Part shown: piece by piece, positions 63,437 through 64,000 of the stretch
How the letters are laid out: the number at the start of each line of letters is the position of its first letter
Numbering within the stretch: position 1 is the first letter of the stretch
The notes under the pieces: generated by a model
What the model saw: only the letters and a program-made list of their open reading frames with translations
Databases searched by the model: none
Told to the model about the DNA's origin: nothing
NCBI RefSeq assembly: GCF_035607555.1
Contig: NZ_JAVHWZ010000002.1
Span: forward strand, 602,635 to 666,634
Length of the DNA stretch: 64,000 bases
Origin: Candidatus Bealeia paramacronuclearis
GTDB taxonomy: Bacteria > Pseudomonadota > Alphaproteobacteria > UBA9655
Direction of reading: 5' to 3'
Made by a program: the position numbers and the translations under genes

Positions 63437-64000
63437 ATGATGAAAAAAGTGTATTATTATATCTTGTTTATTGCTATCAGTGCATGGCCGTTTTTGAACT
63501 TTTACGGAAGTGAGGCGAATCAAGGATGCATTAATGTCAATCAATATTTAATTTTATTTTTGGCTTTCATTTGTGCGAGTTCTTTGGCATCAGAACTTTT
63601 GATAAAATTTTTAAGAATTGAGAGAGCTCGCTACCTTGTTGTTTATTTAGTTTTTGTAATTTGGTTTTTCAATTATACTAGATTTTGGGAAATGGTAAGC
63701 ACAATTCACATTTTGTATGCCATGCCACATAAGTCCTTTGTATACCTCGCATGCTTACCAGTTTTAATTTATGGTTTTAACAAGCTCTCTAAATTTGATG
63801 GCGTTCAGAAAGCCTGCCAAGCTTTTATCGCTGTGGTTGTTGTTTTTAGTTTTTCTGAGGCGTTTTCTACTCATATAAATAAAAATAATAATAATGAAAA
63901 ATTCTACAATAAATTTAGATATAATAAGCGAGGAGTAAAAAGAGAAGAACCTGTGGATTTTTCTTTTAGGAAAAAACCTAATATATATTTCTTGCTCTTA
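63437..64000 (+). CDS. Sulfatase-like membrane protein (3' end outside window)
   Basis: From ATG 63437 the open frame runs to the right edge (188 codons). It encodes four or five hydrophobic segments (YYYILFIAISAWPFLNFYG, LILFLAFICASSL, YLVVYLVFVIWFFNY, CQAFIAVVVVFSFSEAF), a basic linker, and then RKKPNIYFLLL, which is the opening strand of the alkaline-phosphatase/sulfatase fold (normally followed by DGY). Such proteins often modify surface polysaccharides with phosphate-linked groups. It probably forms a unit with the truncated methyltransferase. Confidence 0.65.
   Translation, partial: MMKKVYYYILFIAISAWPFLNFYGSEANQGCINVNQYLILFLAFICASSLASELLIKFLRIERARYLVVYLVFVIWFFNYTRFWEMVSTIHILYAMPHKSFVYLACLPVLIYGFNKLSKFDGVQKACQAFIAVVVVFSFSEAFSTHINKNNNNEKFYNKFRYNKRGVKREEPVDFSFRKKPNIYFLLL

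Noticed and set aside
1..64000. CRISPR arrays, toxin-antitoxin pairs, restriction-modification genes, prophage modules or biosynthetic clusters
   Set aside because: No regularly spaced direct repeats, cas genes, phage structural genes or recognisable defence genes were seen in any frame.

Overview
The window looks like chromosomal DNA of a moderately AT-rich alphaproteobacterium. Support for this: a very large (1611 aa) NAD-glutamate dehydrogenase, RNase E with a degradosome-type tail, EipB (DUF1849), a TipF-like EAL protein beside flgB-flgC-fliE, an Mla-type lipid transport operon with a STAS-MlaE fusion, and gltX divergent from comEC. Palindromic repeats inside or beside gene starts and many decaying insertion sequences fit a host-associated lineage (for example Holosporales/Paracaedibacter-like). 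That placement is inference; no rRNA or other taxonomic marker was read.

Layout. 1-2357: start of a large exported protein of unknown function, running off the left edge. 2.6-16.3 kb: housekeeping block (eipB, pepA, holC, gltX, comEC, ftsH, glmM, flgB-flgC-fliE, tipF-like gene, nusB) and tRNA-Thr. 16.5-25 kb: marC, the mlaE-mlaF-mlaD-lipoprotein operon, aroK, a CorC/HlyC-type CBS protein and rne. 25-31.6 kb: tRNA-Ser, acnA, and a TonB-dependent receptor plus tonB pair behind a cobalamin riboswitch, which points to vitamin B12 uptake. 31.7-42.3 kb: a Thr-rich secreted protein, the giant gdh, a parvulin-type chaperone, a kinase-like protein, a C26 amidotransferase, rluB and rsmD, with IS630 debris at 37.1-38.1 kb.

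42.5-48 kb is an IS-rich segment: one intact IS5-type element, at least three IS630 relics, and an intact ISAba11-type element. The last sits precisely inside pgaA and has split the pgaA-pgaB-pgaD-pgaC (poly-N-acetylglucosamine) operon with a clean 5-bp target duplication. 53.4-61.7 kb: tRNA-Lys, an EamA transporter, a tiny secreted protein, ftsK-lolA, an orphan OmpR-type regulator and two tandem porins. 61.7-64 kb: an IS200/IS605 relic, an ISL3 transposase tail, a methyltransferase gene that has lost its 5' end, and the start of a sulfatase-like membrane protein cut by the right edge.

Most genes are ordinary. The points worth a second look are the IS-inactivated but otherwise intact PNAG operon; a palindromic repeat family that sits at the 5' ends of envelope-protein genes and in two cases forms part of the encoded N-terminus; a short element whose ends match those of a resident IS630; a riboswitch-controlled B12 receptor/TonB unit; and a small exported protein ending in a CAAX-like tail. 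I did not find a convincing new multigene system.
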